A DNA stretch of 64,000 nt from Dichetophora obliterata. Its lineage: Eukaryota; Arthropoda; Insecta; Diptera; Sciomyzidae. Position numbers and translations under genes: made by a program. The DNA lies in contig OY986435.1 in the NCBI GenBank assembly GCA_963920525.1, forward strand, positions 295,797,817 through 295,861,816, given 5' to 3'. The stretch's first letter is position 1. Each line of letters begins with the position of its first letter. The notes beneath the pieces were generated by a model that was not told the origin of the DNA, searched no databases, and saw nothing but the letters and a program-made list of their open reading frames with translations. Of this stretch, positions 10,065 through 22,108 are shown piece by piece.

Positions 10065-12939
10065 GTGCCTTATTACGACTTCCCTACTTATTCTATGAAT
10101 TTGGAATCACCTAACTGCAATTTAGGTCCCATTGTTAGCGATAACTCTTTTTTAAAATCAATGCTGCATAAACATAGTTTAAATCTTAATGTTGGTCATG
10201 TTAACTGTCAAAGCTTCAAGCCATCTTTTCAATCATCAAAATTTGATGAAATTAAATGTATTCTTAGTGGTTGTTTTTTGGATGTTTTCGGTGTATCTGA
10301 AACGTGGCTAAAACCATATATATCGAATGCTGCAGTTGATATTCCAGGATATACATTTTGCAGAAGTGATCGTCCGAATGTAAGAGGTGGTGGTGTAGGT
10401 CTTTTTATATCGAAAAAAATCAAATATAAAGTTGTCTTTCGTTCTACTGAGTATGGTATCTGTGAGGCTCTTTTTGTAGAAATTTGTCACAATTTCCAAA
10501 AACTATTAATTGGTGTTGTATATTTACCTCGTGGTGATATTGTGTCCTTTGAAAATTTGTTAGGTGATTTGTTCGTGCGATACTCTAATATTGTTATTGT
10601 TGGTGACTTCAATCATAATCTCTTTGATATGACTAAGTCAACCAGTCTTCGATCCATGGCTTTACGTTGTAACTTGTCGTGTATTCACAATTCGCTTCCA
10701 ACTCATTACGATTCTTATAATAACTCAACGTCTCTAATTGATTTTATTCTGATTAGTGATCCGAACATCGTGAAACTTTTAGGACAAATGTTATCACCAA
10801 CAATTTCTCACCATGCCTTTTTATTTGTTTCTCTTGACTTTCCAATTGTTCGCGAGGATAAGTTTGTTGAGTATCGGAATTATGGAGCAATAAATTATGA
10901 GCATTTAAAATTATTTATGACTGGAATTGATTTCAGTGAAATGTACTCCACCAGTGACGTAGATAAGCAGTGTAGTGTATTGAATGCAGTTTTAACTGAA
11001 GCTTTTTCTTTTGTCCCGATAACTAAATATAAACTTAAGTATACTCAAGGTAATAAGTTGAATTCTAAAGCGATTATTTTCGTTAAATCTATGCGTGATC
11101 TTGCTTTTAAAGCATATTTACAAGATAGATCGGAACATACCTGGAAAACTTTTTGTAAATATCGTAATCGTGCTAAGTCCGTTATACGTAAATTTAAAAG
11201 GGAGTCTGGAGCTCGACTATTTGAGGGTCTTAATTCAAAACAAATGTGAAATACCTTAAGAAATAGTGGTTGTTTTTAACTCAATTGAGACAAGTGAAGA
11301 ATTTGATGTTGATTGTTTAAATAGTTTCTTTGTTAATAATCAGAATAATTATAACGCCAACCCATTCGATTTTGAGGAGCATTTGGATAGGGAAGATAGT
11401 TTCTTCTTTAAAAATATTTCTGAAAGTGAACTTGTGGAAGCCATTTGGAGTGTCAAGTCGAATGCTATTGGAAATGATAACATTCCTTTAAAATTCATTA
11501 AAATAATTCTCCCCTACGTTCAAAGTCATTTGTTATTTTTCGTCAATAGTATTCTTACGTCCTCCAAATTTCCTTCATCTTGGAAAGTGGCTAGAGTTGT
11601 GCCGATTCCCAAAAACAATTCTTCTACGTGTATAGAGAATCTTAGGCCGATAAGTATATTACCTGTACTCTCTAAAGTTGTTGAAAACATAATAAAAAAT
11701 CAAATATTGGAATATACTAATCGGCATTCTCTAATTGATGGGTGCCAATATGGCTTTCGAAATGGCTATTCTACGGCAACACTTCTTCTTGGCCTAACAG
11801 ACTCTATTAGACATAACGTCAATGCCAACAAAATAAGTATTTTGGTGTCCCTAGACCTATCAAAGGCATTTGATACAATCAATCACTCGAAGTTAATAAA
11901 CAAACTAAAAACCATGTTTAATTTTTCAAATACTGCGTGTAGGTTATTGTTTTCATATATATGTGATCGTAAACAATTTGTTGTGTACAATGGTTCTGCA
12001 TCCAGCCTGCTTAATATTGTTTCTGGGGTCCCACAAGGATCTGTACTTGGACCATTACTCTTTACGTTATATTTGAATGATATCGTTAATGCTGTTGATT
12101 TAAATGCGTGTAAGCCCTTTATTTTTGCTGATGATATCCAACTTCTGTTTACGGGTGAGTGTCAGTTTAAAGATGTACTGGAGTCCTTAGTCAACTATAA
12201 TCTTTCTAATATTTCCTCCTGGATGTCACAAAATTATTTAAGTTTAAATACCAGCAAAACCAAATTCATTCAATTTAACCCTTCTAGGCTACTTGAAGAC
12301 CATTTGAATATAAGTCTACACAATGAGAAGATACAATTTGTTAATTATATCAAATGCCTTGGTGTTTTCATTGACAACAAGCTACATTTTGATGCCCATA
12401 TAAATGCGTTAAGTTCTAAAATAGGTTTTACTTTGAGGAAACTTTACAATACTAATTTGTATCTGCCTTTAAGTGTAAAATATAATATTGGCCATGCTCT
12501 TCTTATGTCCAATATAACATATTGCGTCGAGGTTTATTCTGGTACGCTAGCTCTTAACATTAAACGAGTTCAAGTCATTGTCAATAATATTGTACGTTTT
12601 GTCTATGGTCTTCGTAGACGAGAACACATATCTTCGTATGTCGTTAAGTTTTTAAATTGTTCCTTTCATCAATATATAAATAATAGATTGATGTTGTGTT
12701 TTTATAAGCTTGTGAAAACCAACGTGCCACAATACTTGGCTCAGAAATTTGTGTTTAGTCGCTCTACTAGGAATCCTCAGATAATCTACCCTAGAATAGA
12801 TTGTTCTACGTTTGAAAGGTCTTTTGTGGTACGAACAGCTCGTGTTTGGAATAGGCTCCCTATTCATCTTCGTATTTTCACATGCACCTTAACCACCTAC
12901 AAAATTAAGCTCAAAGAATTTCTTCATTCAACAGTTTAA
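10065..12939 (+). pseudogene. Retrotransposon ORF2: endonuclease and reverse transcriptase, two lesions
   Basis: First segment (10065-11249): apurinic-type endonuclease with VNCQSF, SETWL, YRSDRP-like and RGGGVGLF blocks, GDFNHN and SLIDFIL. The last catalytic motif reads SHH where SDH is usual. Second segment (11266-12939): reverse transcriptase with IPKNN...LRPISILP, DLSKAFDTINH, SGVPQGSVLGPLLF, the active site FADDIQ at about 12124-12141, then a thumb-like region. The joint is broken: TGA at 11247-11249 replaces a probable Trp codon, and one base appears lost just after, near 11268. Apart from these two sites the frame is open, so the copy is young. Confidence 0.88.
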
Positions 12940-13497
12940 ATATATTACTTTTAAAAATCTTTTTTGTTGACCACTTTTAATTTTTAAAACTATCTTTTTT
13001 CCTTTGGCTTCTTTTCTTTCCGCTAACTTGGGATCTTCAAATTCTAATCTTAAATGAATGCTATTAAATATCATATACTGTTAAGGGAGGTTGTATATAA
13101 AGGTACATGTATTATTAGTTAAGTTTTCTCTCGCATATGCTACTATTAAACTGGTAATATGTAAATTGGCCAATAAGGCTTTTGTATTACTTACAATGAA
13201 ATAAATAAAATAAATAAATAAACTATCTGAACGCGAACAGACCTAATGTCAGTGATAAGATATTTTTTAACTTTTATAAGATTTATAAATTTATAAAATT
13301 TATAAACTTTTAAAATTTATAAAGTATTTAATAATGAAAACATGGTAACCTTGTACACATTAATGAGGTCAATTGTGACTTTTGTAAAGCAGACTCTCAA
13401 GCTCACGATCTAAATTACGCTTTTTCTAACTATCTTTCTCATTCTGTTTGTGCATGTCGCTGGTTCCTTTTACCCCCGAATTCATCAAGCATATGCT

Positions 13498-13541
13498 GTC
13501 GCCCGTGACGCAAGCTGCGGGCAGGCAGATCGACGGGCGAC
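13498..13541. repeat. GC-rich hairpin in Nelf-A downstream intron
   Basis: GTCGCCCGT (13498-13506) and ACGGGCGAC (13533-13541) are perfect inverted arms around a GC-rich 26-base loop (GCAAGCTGCGGGCAGGCAG). It stands out in an AT-rich region, 65 bases downstream of the Nelf-A exon 4 donor. It may be a transposon relic or an intronic structure; nothing further can be said. Confidence 0.5.
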
Positions 13542-13605
13542 TTTGGGCACCCCTAATCTATACAGTCGAAGGAAGTAAAGATTCAATTAGACGTCCTTAA
13601 CTTAC

Positions 13606-14448
13606 GTTTCCGATAATGGTTTGCATAGTTTGTTGTTGTGGCGGCTGCTGCACCAACACATGTTGCTGAGTCATTGTCGATAAATTGTTTGTGGGTATAA
13701 GAGTTGGCAGTTGCTGCTTGACAAGCGTGGTTGAAGCTGTAGGTTGCTGCTGTAACTGAATGGTCTGCTGTGGCTGAACAGTCGACGATGTTGTTTTAAC
13801 TAGGCCGGGCGGTCCAGCCGCTGTGGTCATCAAGGTTGTGCCAGTACCAATGTTTTGCAAGCCGCTGACATTGCTGATGGGAATCTGTTGGTACATGTCG
13901 CCTCCTATGTTACGCAATATCACACCTTTTTGTGTTAGAATAATGGTTTTGTTCTTGACATTGGCCGCAACATTGCCAGCATTCGGGGCAGACTGCATTA
14001 CGACTTGAGTGAGCTTTGGCTGCTGAGTGGTGGTCGTATTCGATACAACTGTGTGCTGCTGCTGCTGCATCTGCTGCTGTTGTTGCTGCAGCTGAGGATT
14101 ATGTTGTTGTTGCTGTTGCAACTGTGCCTGTAAGTGTTGTTGTTGTGCAGCATGCGATGCTGGTTGTATTGTAACTTGTCTGTTGGGTAGCTGCACGTTT
14201 TGTATGTTCAGCAGAGTACCTTGTTGTGTACCCGAAGATGTTGAGATAAGTGGAGGAGGATTACCAATGTTTGCAACCTGTTGTCGTACAGGTGTCATCA
14301 TCACCGTGGACGTGGGTGTAGTTTTCAAAACAATCTTGGTGGGTGTTTGCGTACTTGCGCCAGTGGTTGTTGATGTTGTTTGATATAGTGTCGACTGCGG
14401 TGTAGAACGAACTTGCGCAAACGAAGTGAGTGAAGGCATTGTTGAATT

Positions 14449-14479
<31 letters not shown>

Positions 14480-16535
14480 GAGTGTTGTTGTGGTGCTGTT
14501 GCTGTGAGAATATATTGGGCTGGCTGCTGTTGTTGCTGCTGTTGTTGGTGGTGGTGGTGCTGCTGCTGCTGTTGCTGTTGCTGCTGCTGATTATGCTGTG
14601 GAAGAGTAGACGTAACTGTAGAGGGTTGCAAGAGTGCACCCGAGTTGTTGGCCGCCGCACGTTTTGCAGGTTGAATTATAGTTTGGGATATAATAACAGG
14701 GCCACTATTGGCAGCAGATTTTAACTGGCTGAGCGGCATGGATTTGATTGATTGCGTTGTGGGTGTGGATGTTGAAGAATTTGTCACTGTCATCTGCTTC
14801 TAAATTAAATTTTTATAGTGATATTTTCTTTTTAAGTGAAATGATGATATTACCTTTCTGATCGGCTGGCTCGAGGTTGCAAGAATAACAGGCGTTGAGC
14901 TATTTATAAGAATAGGTTGTTGTTGCTGTTGCGGCTTATGTTGCTGTTGCTGCTGTTGTTGTTTTGTAGCTTTTGTCGATGTTATTTTAACAGAAATATT
15001 GTTGGGCAGATTGGCCAAAGGATTGGCTGCCTGACGCAATTGCTGTTGCGTTAATGTTGCTGAATGTGTAGTCAAATCCGGAGCATTAGTCGGCTTAGCT
15101 AACGGTTTAATGTCGATTTTTTCCAATTTTATAGTTGCAGGGGTACGTTGTGTGGGTGTCATAGTGATCCCACCACCAATGTTTTGTTTTTGTTGCTGGG
15201 CTGTTGTGCGTATGACAACATGCTGGGTATGCTGCTGCTGCTGATGTGGCTGCTGCTGTATAATCACATGCTGCTGCATGCGTTGGTTACCTGTTTGTTG
15301 AAGTTGTGTTTTATGAATTAGAGTTGAAGGTTGGGTGTCGATTTTTTCCACTTTTATGGTAGCAGGCACCAAAATTTCTTCGCTTTTTATTTCTATTTCC
15401 TGTTTGACTTTCTTGATTGGAGTTGTGTTTATGTTATTTGGCAACGCGGTAATTGTGGATACTTTAGATCCTGCTGCCGTAGAGTGATTTGCCGCGGCAA
15501 TCAATAATTTTGCATGAGTCTTGGATTCGTCTAAATTATTTGAATCAGCAGTTGGTTGCTGTGTGTACGTTAACGTGGGCTTAAAGTCTGGAGTTGAAGA
15601 CTCAATCTGAGTGCATCCCAGTGTTATTTCATCTTTGTTGTCCACATGGGAATCATCCAGTTGATTAAGAGGCATTTCGCTCTTTATCTCAAAACTCGAG
15701 TTGTTAGATGTGGGAGTAGTTGGAAGTCCACTTGCGGCAATAACTCCAGTAGCAATCGTCGGAGATGCAGTTGGTGAAGATGAGCTATTTGCCGCTACTG
15801 CATTTTGTTTCTGTTCTTGCTTCTTTTGTTGTTCCTCTAATTCCTGCTGCCGCTTGCGTTTCTTTGCTGCCGCATAGCCCAACGGCTGATCCGTGAACTC
15901 GATTAGCTTTATTCCGCCATCTTTACGACCAGCTGGAGTTCGACTTAGATTTGGACGCTGTTGGTTTGAAGCAACATTTGGCGATCGAAATCCGGATGTG
16001 GGCACTCTCGACGGTATTCCCTTCAAGGGCGTTGTATCAGTCATTTTTCGAGGCATTCCACGAGAACGCAGTGGTATAGTAGGTGCGGAGGCTTTCTTCA
16101 ACGAAGACTGCGCATCGGCCGATTTATGCAACAACTCCGTCCGTAGATTTGCGCTCTTTGGCTTTCGTTTAAGTGTAAAATGTTTAACAGGATTCTGCTG
16201 CTGCCCGACCTAAATGCGCGCAATAACAAAACATTTTAAACAACTCTATTTAAATTGGTATAAATTTATGTTTGGCTTACCACAGAAACCAATGCATTTT
16301 TGTTAAGATACTGGCATTCCAGTGGAAGCATGCCAAGGTCGCTGTGCTTGCTCACCAACTTCCGCAGGTCATTTACCATGTCTGTAAATATTGGTCGTGT
16401 GTCTTCATAATCAGAAATTTCGGTATTGAGCGAACTCGTTGCAGGAAAGGTTTTCATCGTTTCGGCAAGCATGGAAACCCATAGTTCTGTATCTAAACCA
16501 GCTACTTCAATGACTTCATCAAGTTCCGCTTTCCA
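13606..16535 (-). CDS. Nelf-A: Negative elongation factor A, exons 2-4 (gene continues off left edge)
   Basis: NELF-A is the subunit of the NELF complex that helps hold RNA polymerase II paused near promoters. Exon 2 is 16535-16281, exon 3 is 16209-14854, exon 4 is 14799-13606; all introns are phase 0 with GT..AG borders. Exon 2 encodes WKAELDEVIEVAGLDTELW through GMLPLECQYLNKNAL, the rest of the conserved N-terminal helical domain. Exon 3 opens with VKHFTLKRKPKSANLR and RSRGMPRKMTDTTPLKG, matching the human protein, then GIKLIEF...PLGYAAAKKRKRQ. The rest of exons 3 and 4 is long Gln-rich low complexity typical of the fly orthologue. Exon 4 ends at AAC|GTAAGT, and no C-terminal domain was found further left, so the last exons lie outside the window. 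Exon 1 is at 27146-27355. Confidence 0.95.
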
Positions 16536-16630
16536 CTAAAAATAAAAAAATAAAAAAGTGGTGCTTTACATATTCGAATCACAATGTTATTTTCGAAACA
16601 GCTTTCACAAATAACTGATCAGATATTACC

Positions 16631-17058
16631 CAGTAAAAAATATTCGATCGCTCAAATGATGAACAACAAGGGAGCGCTCATTTGCTATTGTATGGGATCA
16701 AAAAGTTAGCACCTGTGCCCTTGTGCTCCTTTACTATTTTATAAGATCAATAGGCAAACAATTAATGAAAAAAAAGGAACACAAAGTTAGTCATCTGCTT
16801 TTTAGGAAGAAACTATCACTATTTTCTGTGAAAAAAAAATATTTGAAATCTTCCGTTGCTGAGCCATTTGGATCATTCATTGATCGCTCCTTTTCAGCTC
16901 CTCTGGGATGTTATAGGAAGCGCTACCCTTTCTACGACATGAAAATTTTAAAAGAGAACACAAAATACACCTAGCTTGGATCAATAAGGAGCAATCCACT
17001 GCTCCTCAAGGAGCACTCCCAGATCGCTCATAGGATGATCCACTTTTTTACTGGATAG
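16631..17058 (+). mobile_element. MITE with CCAGTAAAAAA ends, copy A
   Basis: The ends are CCAGTAAAAAATATTCGATC on the left and GATGATCCACTTTTTTACTGG on the right (inverted). The interior carries CTCCTCTGGGATGTTATAGG and GGATCATTCATTGATCGCTC. A second copy lies in the opposite orientation at 18945-19272. Several GATC(G)CTC words recur, hinting at subterminal motifs. Confidence 0.75.
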
Positions 17059-17329
17059 TTTTTCTTTATTTTGGGAATATTTATAGTACGTCAATTGCCA
17101 TCAAGTACATAGAAATTTCATATTACGGTTGACCACCTGAACGTTGTTTTGATTTAAATGTTCTGCTGTCAAAATCATAACGTTGTGCTTAAGTTCTACA
17201 AAAGTCTATACATTTTAGTAAAAGTTCTTTCCTAAGTGTTGCCACCTTGCATTTGTAAGTTTGTAAATTTAATTTTTAAACGTTTTGAAATCTAGTTGAA
17301 AACCTAGTTCACACTACTATGTCACTACT

Positions 17330-18060
17330 AATGTCAAACTATGACCTTTTCGCGTAAAAGGAACAATTTCATTTTTGATTACAAAATTAAAAATACTTTA
17401 AGTCGTGTAACTGCCGTCAAAGACCTTGGTATATGCATGGATTCTGAGTTGTCGTTTAACATGCAAATTTATAGAATTTGTAAAAAAGCATTTTCTATGC
17501 TTGGTTTTATAAAACGATGGTTCAAAGAGTTTTATAGCTTAATAACAACTAAAACGCTGTATTCTTCAATTTTGCGTCGTGATTTGGAGTACGCAAGTCA
17601 AGTATGGTTCTCACATTACAAAAGCGGTTTGTTCGGTTTGCTCTGAGAGGCTCAAGTGAAACGGACACATTTAACCTTCCTCCATATGAGGATCGTTTAA
17701 AATTATTAAAAATTCAATTTCTAAGTGAGGGAACGAAATCTGCTGATATCGTCTACCTACACCAACTCATAACTGGTGTATTCGATTCTCCAGAACTTCT
17801 TTCCCTTATAAATTTTAACACTTAGCGTAGAAGCAGTAGAAACGCTAACAACTTGATTTATTTACAATTTAGTAGAACAAATTATAAGTTAACTGCCCCA
17901 TTAAATCGCATGAGTACCTTTGTCGAAAGGTTAACTCAAAAGTACACTGAAAAGTATTATGTAGTTAGATCTACGTCAGTAATGCATGGTTAGTTGCAAC
18001 GTCTTGGAATGTCCTTGAGCCCAACTACTTTATTGGTGGGTAACTTTATTCAACATTGGC
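17330..18060 (+). pseudogene. Non-LTR reverse transcriptase C-terminal fragment, second family
   Basis: The first frame (17341-17646) reads VKDLGICMDSELSFN and TKTLYSSILRRDLEYASQVW, typical of the segment after the RT thumb in insect LINEs. A frameshift follows and the next frame (17604-17825) continues LQKRFVRFALRG and PPYEDRLKLLKI. Decayed translation of the C-terminal tail runs to about 18060, ending in TTLLVGNF. The sequence is not close to the LINE at 8.6-13.2 kb, so it is a different family. RT core and tail are missing. Confidence 0.8.
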
Positions 18061-18944
18061 TTGTTTTGAGCCATTTGTATCAATGGCGTTGAATTTTTCT
18101 CAATTGCTATCTGAGTTGTGACTTGAAATGAGCAAATGTTGTAAAAGTGCGAAAAAGCTGTAGTAGCTGAACTCTATTATTGCATGTTACTGAACGTAAT
18201 AGTGATCTAGTGCATGTTTAAGAACTACATTATTGAACGAACTAGTTCGCGAACTACCCAACTCTATTAGCTACAATCATTCCTAAAAATTAAAAACTCT
18301 AAAAGTTTTTTAGAACGTTTGAAAGATAAAATATAGGGTAATTTTTCAATTTGTTATTCAAAATGGCGCCAAAAGAATTTGTTAGTATTTTTTCTCTCAT
18401 TTGTTAATGTGTGTAACTGTTTAAAATCATTAACTCTCTTGTTGTTTATCTGTGGCATGCTGGTTCAGTCTATATTTCTAAAAAAATTCATTGAAATTAT
18501 TTCACACACTCTTTAAAAACACACGAATAAAGGAAAAAAGAATGGAACTGTTGTTATATATTAAATAACCTTAAAATTTTTTTGATGACAATAAAAATAG
18601 ACATTTTAGACTTTTTTAAGTTGAAATTTTTTGCATATTTTTTGCATATTACTTGCATATAACTTGCATATTAAAAAAACTCTAGTAAACTCTGTGCCAT
18701 ATAGGAATATATAGGTAAGAACCGTCAAAACACTTATTTTGAGAAAAAACAATTTCTGCATATAAATCCGCAGTCTAATTATGAGTTTTGAAATGCCAAT
18801 ATAAGATTCATAAAAGATTCTTATAGGAGTCTGAATAAATTACTTTTAAGAGTCAAAAAAGTATCATTTTGTTTTCTTATTTGAGCTCTTAAAGAGGGAC
18901 CACTTTCAAAGGAAAAACTACTCTTTTATGAAACTTATATATTA

Positions 18945-19272
18945 ACCCGATAAAAAAGTGGATCATCCTATGAGTGATCTGGGAGCGCTTCCTGAGGATT
19001 AGTAGATTTCTCCTTATTGGTCCAAACTAGGTGCATTTTGTGTTCTCTTTTAACATTGCATGTCCTAGGAACGGTAGCACTTCTTATAACATCCCAGAGG
19101 AGCTGAAAAGAAGCGCTCAATGAATGATCCAAATGGATCAGCAAAGGAACAATTAAAATATATTTTTTGCACAGAAAATAGATAGAGTTTCCTAAAAAGC
19201 ACATGCCTCACTTTGTTTTCCTTTTTTCTTTTAGTTAATTGCTCGCCTACTGATCTTCTAAAACAGTAAGGA
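18945..19272 (-). mobile_element. MITE with CCAGTAAAAAA ends, copy B (inverted)
   Basis: Reverse-oriented relative of 16631-17058: shared words include AAAAAAGTGGATCATCCTATG, ATAACATCCCAGAGGAGCTG and CAATGAATGATCCAAATGG. The end nearest 18945 is intact-looking (CCGATAAAAAAGTGGATC); the far end is shortened at about 19272. The two copies bracket the RT fragment at 17330-18060, and could pair in the Nelf-A pre-mRNA. Confidence 0.72.
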
Positions 19273-20080
19273 AGCATTACGGCACAAGAAAATGTGAAAA
19301 ACTATAGTCAATTTTACTAGAAATCAAATAACATAAATATTGGTCTTTGATATTTGTTAAATTTTTTGACATATTATGATAAACTACTTATTTCATCAGT
19401 TGGAAAAAAGAGTGCAGTATTAGTCGAAACCAAATTTAAATTCTTTTTTAAGAGCATCAAAGATAAAGAATTTGAACTATTTAATTATTTATTTAGTTAT
19501 TCATATGTAATAACAAAGCCTTTTTGGCCAATAAATACATTACAAGTTGAAAAATGTTCGAAAGAAAGAAAAAAAATGAAAATATAAAAACTTATTTTAT
19601 ATAGAATGTGGCATTTAGCATGAAAATTAAAATTAATATTATTGTTTTTTCTGTATCGTCCATCTTCCATCTTCAAAAAAATAAAATAAAAATTGCTAAT
19701 TTTTTACTCATTTGCTTATCCCTTTGAGGACGACTTTTTTTGTGGAATTGTCATCACCGTGGCTTATTTCTAGACAAAAGTGAAATAAAAAATTTTTAAT
19801 TTTATTGAAAAAATCCGGAAAAACCCATAAGGAACATTTATTTTTTACTTTCTTGGAGTAGCTGATTCATAAAGGTTTTGACATAAATGAGATGAGAAAA
19901 TATATAGTACGCTCGTATTTGAAAATTTTTTGTGGTAATATAGGTAAAATTTACATAGGAAATGTATGTAATTATTTTTAAAGTAATGCATTAAGCTGAG
20001 CAATGCGTTTTATTTTTCATTAGAGTTTTGTTCGGATATTATTAATAAAAAGCAAAACGAAAAATCCCACACCCCTCTTT
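19273..20080. other. AT-rich intronic stretch, nothing recognised
   Basis: Only low-complexity frames and A/T runs; no terminal repeats or protein similarity noticed. Confidence 0.5.
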
Positions 20081-20400
20081 TACCGCCCCCAAACCAATAC
20101 AAATGCTATATTTCAGTCGGTTTGGGTCGTATAAGGCTAAAATTTAGTAATTTAGTTTGTAAGGTTACTGCCAACAAGTATACTTAAAATGGGCTTCATT
20201 TTCGGGGGAAATTGAGCGGAAATTTTGGCAGTCGATTTGTTTCGATTACGAGATGGTTTAAGGGAAATAATTTTGCTGCACCCCTTTTTAAAGGAGCAAA
20301 AATGCTATATTTCACACGGTTTTGATCGTATTAGACTAAAATTACTCTCGGCAGCTACACTAAAAATGGTGAATATACTTGGTGGACAATCTGGACATTT
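20065..20400. repeat. Two degenerate tandem units (about 225 bp)
   Basis: CACCCCTCTTTTACC followed by AAATGCTATATTTCAGTCGG and GGTCGTATAAGGCTAAAATT (from about 20070) recurs as CACCCCTTTTTAAAGGAG, AAATGCTATATTTCACACGG and GATCGTATTAGACTAAAATT (from about 20279). This is a decayed duplication with no coding potential. Confidence 0.6.
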
Positions 20401-20561
20401 AGGTATATGGCAGTAAGGCGGTCTGTGGCAGAACAACGTCTGCCGGGGAATTAATAATAGTATTTAATAAAATAGCAAAATCTAAGAAGAAAAAATTCAT
20501 ATATTCGTATGAGAAATGCACAAGCTGCTTTAGTAGATGCTTATGTTGTTTTATGGTTGTG

Positions 20562-20562
20562 G

Positions 20563-20656
<94 letters not shown>
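20562..20656. repeat. (TTG)n microsatellite, about 32 units
   Basis: An uninterrupted TTG run (CAA on the minus strand) of about 95 bases, followed by TGTGTGTGTG. It lies inside Nelf-A intron 1. The long poly-Asn and poly-Thr frames on the opposite strand are translation artefacts of this repeat, not genes. Confidence 0.95.
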
Positions 20657-21025
20657 GTGTGTGTTCGTTTGGTTCATAATCATTAAAGGGCTGCACAATT
20701 ACATTTGAATTGCTGTACAAAACATTTGTGGGGATCGCAATTACTTTCGTTCTCTCACTCTCATTTGCAGATAGCGTTGGCGTGAGCAAAAATTGTAGGT
20801 AGTGTGCGTAAGTGGAAAACCGGTTGAAAGCAAAACAAATAATAAATTGTCTATCGCGTATTAGTAATGTACATAAAAATAACTTGCAAGAGAAGTACAA
20901 GTTGGCAAGTACTTGAAATACTTGATACCTAATTTCAGAAATTTAGAAAATGAATTTGCAGTTGCATGTTTTCATTTAAATGTATATTTTTTTAAAAACA
21001 AAAAACCATTTAGATAAAGATTGTT

Positions 21026-21470
21026 TTGTTCAATAGTCGTGAATCCAATCTGCTTAATATTGTCTCTGGTGTCCCGCAAGGATCTGTACTTGGACCACTT
21101 CTTTTCATGTTGTATATAAATGATATTGTTAACATCCTCAATCTGAATACGTGTAAACCATTTATTTTTACCGATGATATACAATTATTGTTTTCAGGTG
21201 AAGCCCAGTTGTCAGATGTTCTTGAGTCTGTAGTAAGCTTTAACCTATCTCATGTTTCTTCGTGGACGTCTGAAAACTGCTTAGCCATAAATTCGAAAAA
21301 AATAAAGTGTATTCTATTCAATCCTACTAGGTTGGTTTTGGACCAATTAGACATTCGACTGCTTAATGAGCAGATACAATTTGTTGAAAACTGTAGATGT
21401 CTTGGGGTTATAATCGATTCCAAGTTAAATTTTGACAAACATATTGATGCTTTAAGCCAGGGTTCAGAAA
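21026..21470 (+). pseudogene. Non-LTR reverse transcriptase fragment related to the 8.6-13.2 kb element
   Basis: Frame reads ESNLLNIVSGVPQGSVLGPL, CKPFIFTDDIQLLFSGE, then SSWTSENCLAI and IQFVENCRCLGVIIDSKLNF. It aligns closely with residues of ORF2 at about 12005-12400, but the active-site box is FTDD rather than FADD. It starts and stops abruptly (about 21026 and 21465), so it is an internal fragment. It resembles a sister subfamily rather than a recent copy. Confidence 0.85.
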
Positions 21471-21654
21471 TGTTCACTCATGTAACAGAAATCTCCAACA
21501 TAAATGTCAATAAACACTATTTGAAGCACACAACACACAATTTTATTTTCATTTCATTTTTGTGTGTAACGTAGTTATCGTGTTGTTGATCATCCAACAT
21601 GAATTCTTCGTTTTAATATTTGCTTGTGCGTCACAAACTCAAACAATGATCGAT

Positions 21655-21872
21655 CCATGGCAGAATTAGAGAAGGTATATGCAGTTTGGAGAGGGAGACT
21701 GCCGCAACTGTCAAAACGAAGTTGACAGCTCATACAAAATCTGAAAACGGTGAGAATGCGATAAGAAAGCGAAAATAGGCAAGAATAGCAAAATGCTTGA
21801 GTTTGACAATTCTGGCTATGAGAAAGAGAGCGCAGTCTGAAATGCATATACCTTCTCTAATTCTGCCCATGG
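21655..21872. mobile_element. MITE, copy 2 of the CCATGG-ended family
   Basis: Near-perfect inverted ends: CCATGGCAGAATTAGAGAAG then GTATATGCA on the left, and TGCATATAC then CTTCTCTAATTCTGCCCATGG on the right. The interior matches 1822-2040. The family starts with CATGG(C/T)A(G/T)AATTA; one relative (50561-50882) shows a clean 8-bp duplication, which suggests a hAT-type origin. Confidence 0.85.
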
Positions 21873-22108
21873 CAGAATAACCAGGTAGATGCAATTCGGA
21901 GAGCAAAAAACGAGAGAGCAAAGCATTGGCTTAACTAAAATGTCACTATTGACAATTTATGTTTATTCCTTCAGCCATAGGGATGTTTAATTTACTTGTA
22001 ACCGTATAAATCAATTGAGTACCCAGATTTTATGTATGAACATGTAAAAAAAGTAAACAAAAATCTTAAAAATTTTATAAAATGAGCCGTGTTTTAAGAT
22101 ATAATATA

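Larger units (their letters stand above)
8615..13222 (+). mobile_element. Near full-length non-LTR (LINE) retrotransposon
   Basis: A two-ORF retrotransposon: 5' UTR, ORF1 with a PHD-like zinc finger (8918-9892), ORF2 with endonuclease and reverse transcriptase (10065-12939), a roughly 260-bp 3' UTR and a tail of ATAAATAAA units (about 13198-13222). The 5' boundary is estimated; it lies between about 8590 and 8900. PHD-finger ORF1 plus APE endonuclease plus a simple-repeat tail fits the CR1/Jockey group, but the exact clade is not decided here. It moves by nicking DNA and copying its RNA at the nick. ORF2 carries two lesions, so this copy is inactive. A truncated sister lies at 6837-7196, and a related RT fragment at 21026-21470. 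Confidence 0.88.
8072..13244. mobile_element. Inverted-repeat element interrupted by a retrotransposon
   Basis: AGGTCTGTTCGCGT (8072-8085) is matched in inverse by ACGCGAACAGACCT (13231-13244), and both are flanked by AAT (8069-8071 and 13245-13247), an apparent 3-bp target duplication. Nearly all of the 5.2 kb between is the non-LTR retrotransposon, so the original element was probably about 0.5 kb (8072 to about 8600 plus 13222-13244). The AGG(T/C)CT-type terminus and 3-bp duplication resemble the elements at 27764 and 46083 and would fit a PIF/Harbinger-like MITE, which is inference. Confidence 0.7.

Noticed and set aside
14183..14724. Plus-strand frames opposite Nelf-A exon 4 (Leu/Val/Cys-rich)
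   Set aside because: Antisense of CAG/CAA glutamine repeats in the Nelf-A coding exon; no independent support.
20399..20900. Long minus-strand frames encoding poly-Thr and poly-Asn
   Set aside because: They are translations of the (TTG)n microsatellite at 20562-20656; no protein features outside the repeat.
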